Positions 37,122 to 39,508 of a stretch of DNA of 39,508 bases are shown here, piece by piece. Origin of the DNA: a virus; IMG/VR virus record IMGVR_UViG_3300030106_004964, positions 1 through 39,508 of that record. One strand, given 5' to 3'. A program made the translations under genes and the position numbers. Numbering within the stretch: the first letter of the stretch is position 1; the number at the start of each line of letters is the position of its first letter. A model generated the notes under the pieces. It was not told where the DNA came from. It did not search any database and saw only the letters and a program-made list of their open reading frames with translations.

Positions 37122-39508
37122 TGGGAACAATAACTAGATCACATACTTTTGTTGCCGGCGAGAAGCCTACGGATGATCAGTGGAATGTAGATATTGATCA
37201 GGCGTTTACGCTTATTAACGGCAATTTAGATGAATCAAATGTAGATTATTCGTCTAGTGATGGAATTGTCACACTTCAGCAGACACAAACCATCACTGGG
37301 ACAAAAACTTTTGATGCGGCGACGACTTTTAATACGTCAATACTTCCTGACTCTGCAGGAGGTGCTGATATGGGGTCTGCGACGCAAGAATGGGGAGATG
37401 TATATGTCGCAGATGACAAATTCATAAAGTTCGGTTCAGACCAGAATGTATTTGTAGGCTACGATGAAACTACTACGGACTCTCTGAAATTCGCCGCAAC
37501 TGAAGGTGCTGGGTTGGCCATTACGTTGATGGCTGATGAAGGCGATGATGCCGGTGATGAGTGGAAGTTGAATGTAGCTGATGGAGGAACGCTAACTCTC
37601 GGGAATGACATTGCGTCGGCGGGTACATACGTTACTGGCTTGACGATAACTCCGAATTCTACTACTGCTGCCTGGTTGATGGATTTTGAAGGTGATATAG
37701 ATGTAGGCGGAGATACGTTGTCGTTTAATGGTGCCGCAACGATTGATACTAGCGGAAATAATGCGCTGTCTTTGGATGCCGGAAGCGCTACGCTAACTCT
37801 GGATGGCGGAACTATAGAGAGTGATGCAACTACACTTTCATTCGATGCTGCTACTACTATTGATACAAGTGGGAATAACGCTTTATCACTTGATGCGGGT
37901 AGTGCAGTACTTACTTTAGATGGAGGCACTATTGAAAGTGATGCCTCTACGTTTAGTTTTGACGGTGCTGCTACGATAGATACTTCAGGGAATAACAACC
38001 TTACTCTGAATGCAGGCACTGGAACTATTGTCGCAACTGCTGGTGATGTTACAGTATTTGACGATAATAACAATGCAGATGTATCTATGAGTATCGGAAC
38101 ATCCGCAACTGAAGCGTTAGTAGTGCAAGCGCTGAATGGAAGCAGTAATAAAACTTTAGAGGAATTGCGTTTTACTACTAAAACTGCTTCAGGCACTGCA
38201 AATCATGGCAAGATTACTTTCTACATTGATGAAGCTGAAATAGGTACTATTGATGATGGAGGTATAGACCTTGCCAGTGGCATGACGTTTGCAATAAATG
38301 GCAGTGATTTGCCTTCTTCTTCAGGTGATTTTTCCGGCCCTGGCTCATCTACGGATAATGCAGTTGTAAGATTTGACGGGACTGGAGGAAAGACGGCCCA
38401 AAATAGTGGGGTAGCGATTGATGATAGCAATAATGTCAGTGGCGTTGGCACGTTAGCAACAACGGGCGATGTGACAATTTTCGATGACGCGAATAATGCA
38501 GATACGTCATTGAGTATTGGAACATCTGCTACGGAAGCACTCGTAGTCGAGGCACTCAACGGTGGTAGTAATAAGACCCTGGAAGAGTTGAGGTTTACCA
38601 CTAAGACCGCAAGTGCCACTGGCGACCACGGCAAGATGAGCTTCTATGTTGATGAAGCCGAGATAGCGACGATAGACGATGGCGGCATCGATCTCGCCAG
38701 CGGCAAGTCGTTTACGGTGGCTGGATCGGCAGTAGGAGGTGCGGCGCTTACAGGCAGTACGGACAACACCGTCGTTACCGTGTCAGGTGCTGATGCGATT
38801 CAAGGCGAGGCGAACCTGACTTTCGACGGCAGCACGCTAACCGTGGCGGGCGATCAAGTCATCACTGATGGTAATGGCCTAATTAGCGGTCATACTGCCC
38901 GAGTGCAGGTCTATAGTTCAACTGGCGAAAATCAGATCCTTGGCACCGCTGATGCTGATGCGAACCTGTCCATTACGCGCTATAGTAATGACAATGGACC
39001 CCCAAATCTTGTATTCGGCAAATCGCGGAATGGGTCACTGGGAGGTCAAACAATAGTTGCTGATGGTGATCCTCTTGGCCGAATCATTTTTTGCGGCTCT
39101 GATGGCGTTGATATGCGGTCTGCGGGGGCGTGGATTGAGGCAGAATGCGATGGTGAGTTTGAGGCAGATAACGTATCGGGTCGCCTCATATTTGCTACTA
39201 CGCCTGACAATGCGGGATCGCAAGACCCCACGGAGAGAGTCAGAATTGATTCCAGTGGGTATTTGAGAATGGCAGGGGCCGGTATCCAGTTCAACGGCGA
39301 TACCGCCGCCGCAAACGCGCTCGACGACTACGAAGAGGGTACGTTCACCCCGGTACTTGGGGCGCACACATCTAACGGTACGCATAGCTATACGACGCAA
39401 GTCGGGAATTATACCAAGGTCGGCAATGTCGTGCATATATGGATGAAAATGACGATCAACACGCTCAACACCAGTGGGACAATTTCGGGCAATCTTGAAA
39501 TTAGTGGG
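37121..39508 (+). CDS. Tail fibre/spike protein, partial (3' end beyond window)
   Basis: 796 codons with no stop to the window edge; the ATG overlaps the previous stop (TAATG). The N-terminus MGTITRSHTFVAGEKPTDDQWN is typical of phage fibre proteins that start with a virion-attachment segment. Then come Asp/Gly/Thr-rich beta repeats: a 39-residue unit (TIDTSGNNALSLDAGSA core) repeats about 2.5 times from about 37727, and an 89-residue module is duplicated at 38042 and 38465. The last part (DDYEEGTFTPVLG, then YTKVGNVVHIW) matches the C-terminal region seen in many receptor-binding fibres, so only a short piece is probably missing. Confidence 0.88.
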   Translation, partial: MGTITRSHTFVAGEKPTDDQWNVDIDQAFTLINGNLDESNVDYSSSDGIVTLQQTQTITGTKTFDAATTFNTSILPDSAGGADMGSATQEWGDVYVADDKFIKFGSDQNVFVGYDETTTDSLKFAATEGAGLAITLMADEGDDAGDEWKLNVADGGTLTLGNDIASAGTYVTGLTITPNSTTAAWLMDFEGDIDVGGDTLSFNGAATIDTSGNNALSLDAGSATLTLDGGTIESDATTLSFDAATTIDTSGNNALSLDAGSAVLTLDGGTIESDASTFSFDGAATIDTSGNNNLTLNAGTGTIVATAGDVTVFDDNNNADVSMSIGTSATEALVVQALNGSSNKTLEELRFTTKTASGTANHGKITFYIDEAEIGTIDDGGIDLASGMTFAINGSDLPSSSGDFSGPGSSTDNAVVRFDGTGGKTAQNSGVAIDDSNNVSGVGTLATTGDVTIFDDANNADTSLSIGTSATEALVVEALNGGSNKTLEELRFTTKTASATGDHGKMSFYVDEAEIATIDDGGIDLASGKSFTVAGSAVGGAALTGSTDNTVVTVSGADAIQGEANLTFDGSTLTVAGDQVITDGNGLISGHTARVQVYSSTGENQILGTADADANLSITRYSNDNGPPNLVFGKSRNGSLGGQTIVADGDPLGRIIFCGSDGVDMRSAGAWIEAECDGEFEADNVSGRLIFATTPDNAGSQDPTERVRIDSSGYLRMAGAGIQFNGDTAAANALDDYEEGTFTPVLGAHTSNGTHSYTTQVGNYTKVGNVVHIWMKMTINTLNTSGTISGNLEISG
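38042..38730 (+). repeat. Duplicated 89-residue fibre module
   Basis: Copies begin at 38042 and 38465 (423 bases apart), sharing SIGTSATEALVV, SNKTLEELRFTTKTAS and DDGGIDLASG. The second copy uses many more G/C third positions than the first. Confidence 0.75.

Noticed and set aside
37459-38634. Two long minus-strand open frames opposite the fibre gene
   Set aside because: They mirror the repetitive Asp/Gly/Thr codons of the fibre gene, have no ribosome-binding site and give low-complexity Ser/Val/Pro-rich products.
1-39508. Phage RNA polymerase, integrase or lysogeny genes
   Set aside because: None of the translated genes shows T7-type RNA polymerase, tyrosine or serine recombinase motifs; the missing part of the genome could still hold them.
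1-39508. Terminal redundancy between the window ends
   Set aside because: The first bases (AGTTACCCAG) and the last bases (AAATTAGTGGG) do not match and the fibre gene is cut, so circular closure cannot be shown.

Overview
The window is most of the genome of a tailed bacteriophage, probably a short-tailed (podovirus-like) one. The evidence is a two-domain terminase, portal, scaffold and capsid genes in canonical order, then a P22-like adaptor and tail-nozzle pair, three very large ejection-type virion proteins and an open-ended tail fibre. There are no tail-tube, sheath or baseplate genes. I see no integrase, RNA polymerase, tRNA or rRNA. Host and lineage cannot be read from the sequence. The window starts just ahead of a small gene and ends inside the fibre gene, so the fibre's 3' end is missing.

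Layout. (1) 1-1332, plus strand: four short genes, three with membrane segments (holin or spanin candidates), converging on an M15-type endolysin (1322-1846, minus). (2) 1322-12647, minus strand: a long replication and recombination operon. Read in its own direction it has small early-type genes, a Cas4/RecB-like nuclease, a Sak4-like ATPase, a probable ssDNA-binding protein, a ParB-methyltransferase fusion, a uracil-glycosylase-DNA polymerase fusion, a DUF3987 ATPase and the endolysin. (3) 12648-15070: a regulatory and possible origin region. Two repeat-rich noncoding stretches flank two leftward unknown genes. It holds palindromic elements, five near-identical 12-bp dyads, a terminator, a candidate promoter, and an array of about ten imperfect 20-bp repeats just ahead of a good -10 box. 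(4) 15071-39508, plus strand: the late operon. It begins with an ADP-ribosyltransferase-like protein and continues through a putative small terminase, the large terminase, portal, zinc ribbon, scaffold, capsid, decoration, adaptor, nozzle, a 1299-residue Gln-rich coiled coil, a transglycosylase ejection protein, a 666-residue virion protein and the fibre.

How it fits together. The replication genes form a coherent set: polymerase with proofreading, primase/helicase-like ATPase, SSB, annealing ATPase, exonuclease and a DNA methyltransferase. With no phage RNA polymerase in view, expression probably depends on host RNA polymerase plus cis-elements. The strongest is a roughly 25-bp near-palindromic element found seven times. 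Six copies lie 9-24 bp ahead of a start codon, in the gene's orientation and on both strands, and four of those overlap the stop codon of the gene before. Other striking signals are a multibranched RNA-like fold ahead of the ParB-methyltransferase gene and the 20-bp array ahead of the late operon.

All functional names are recognition from the translated sequence and motifs. No database search was possible.
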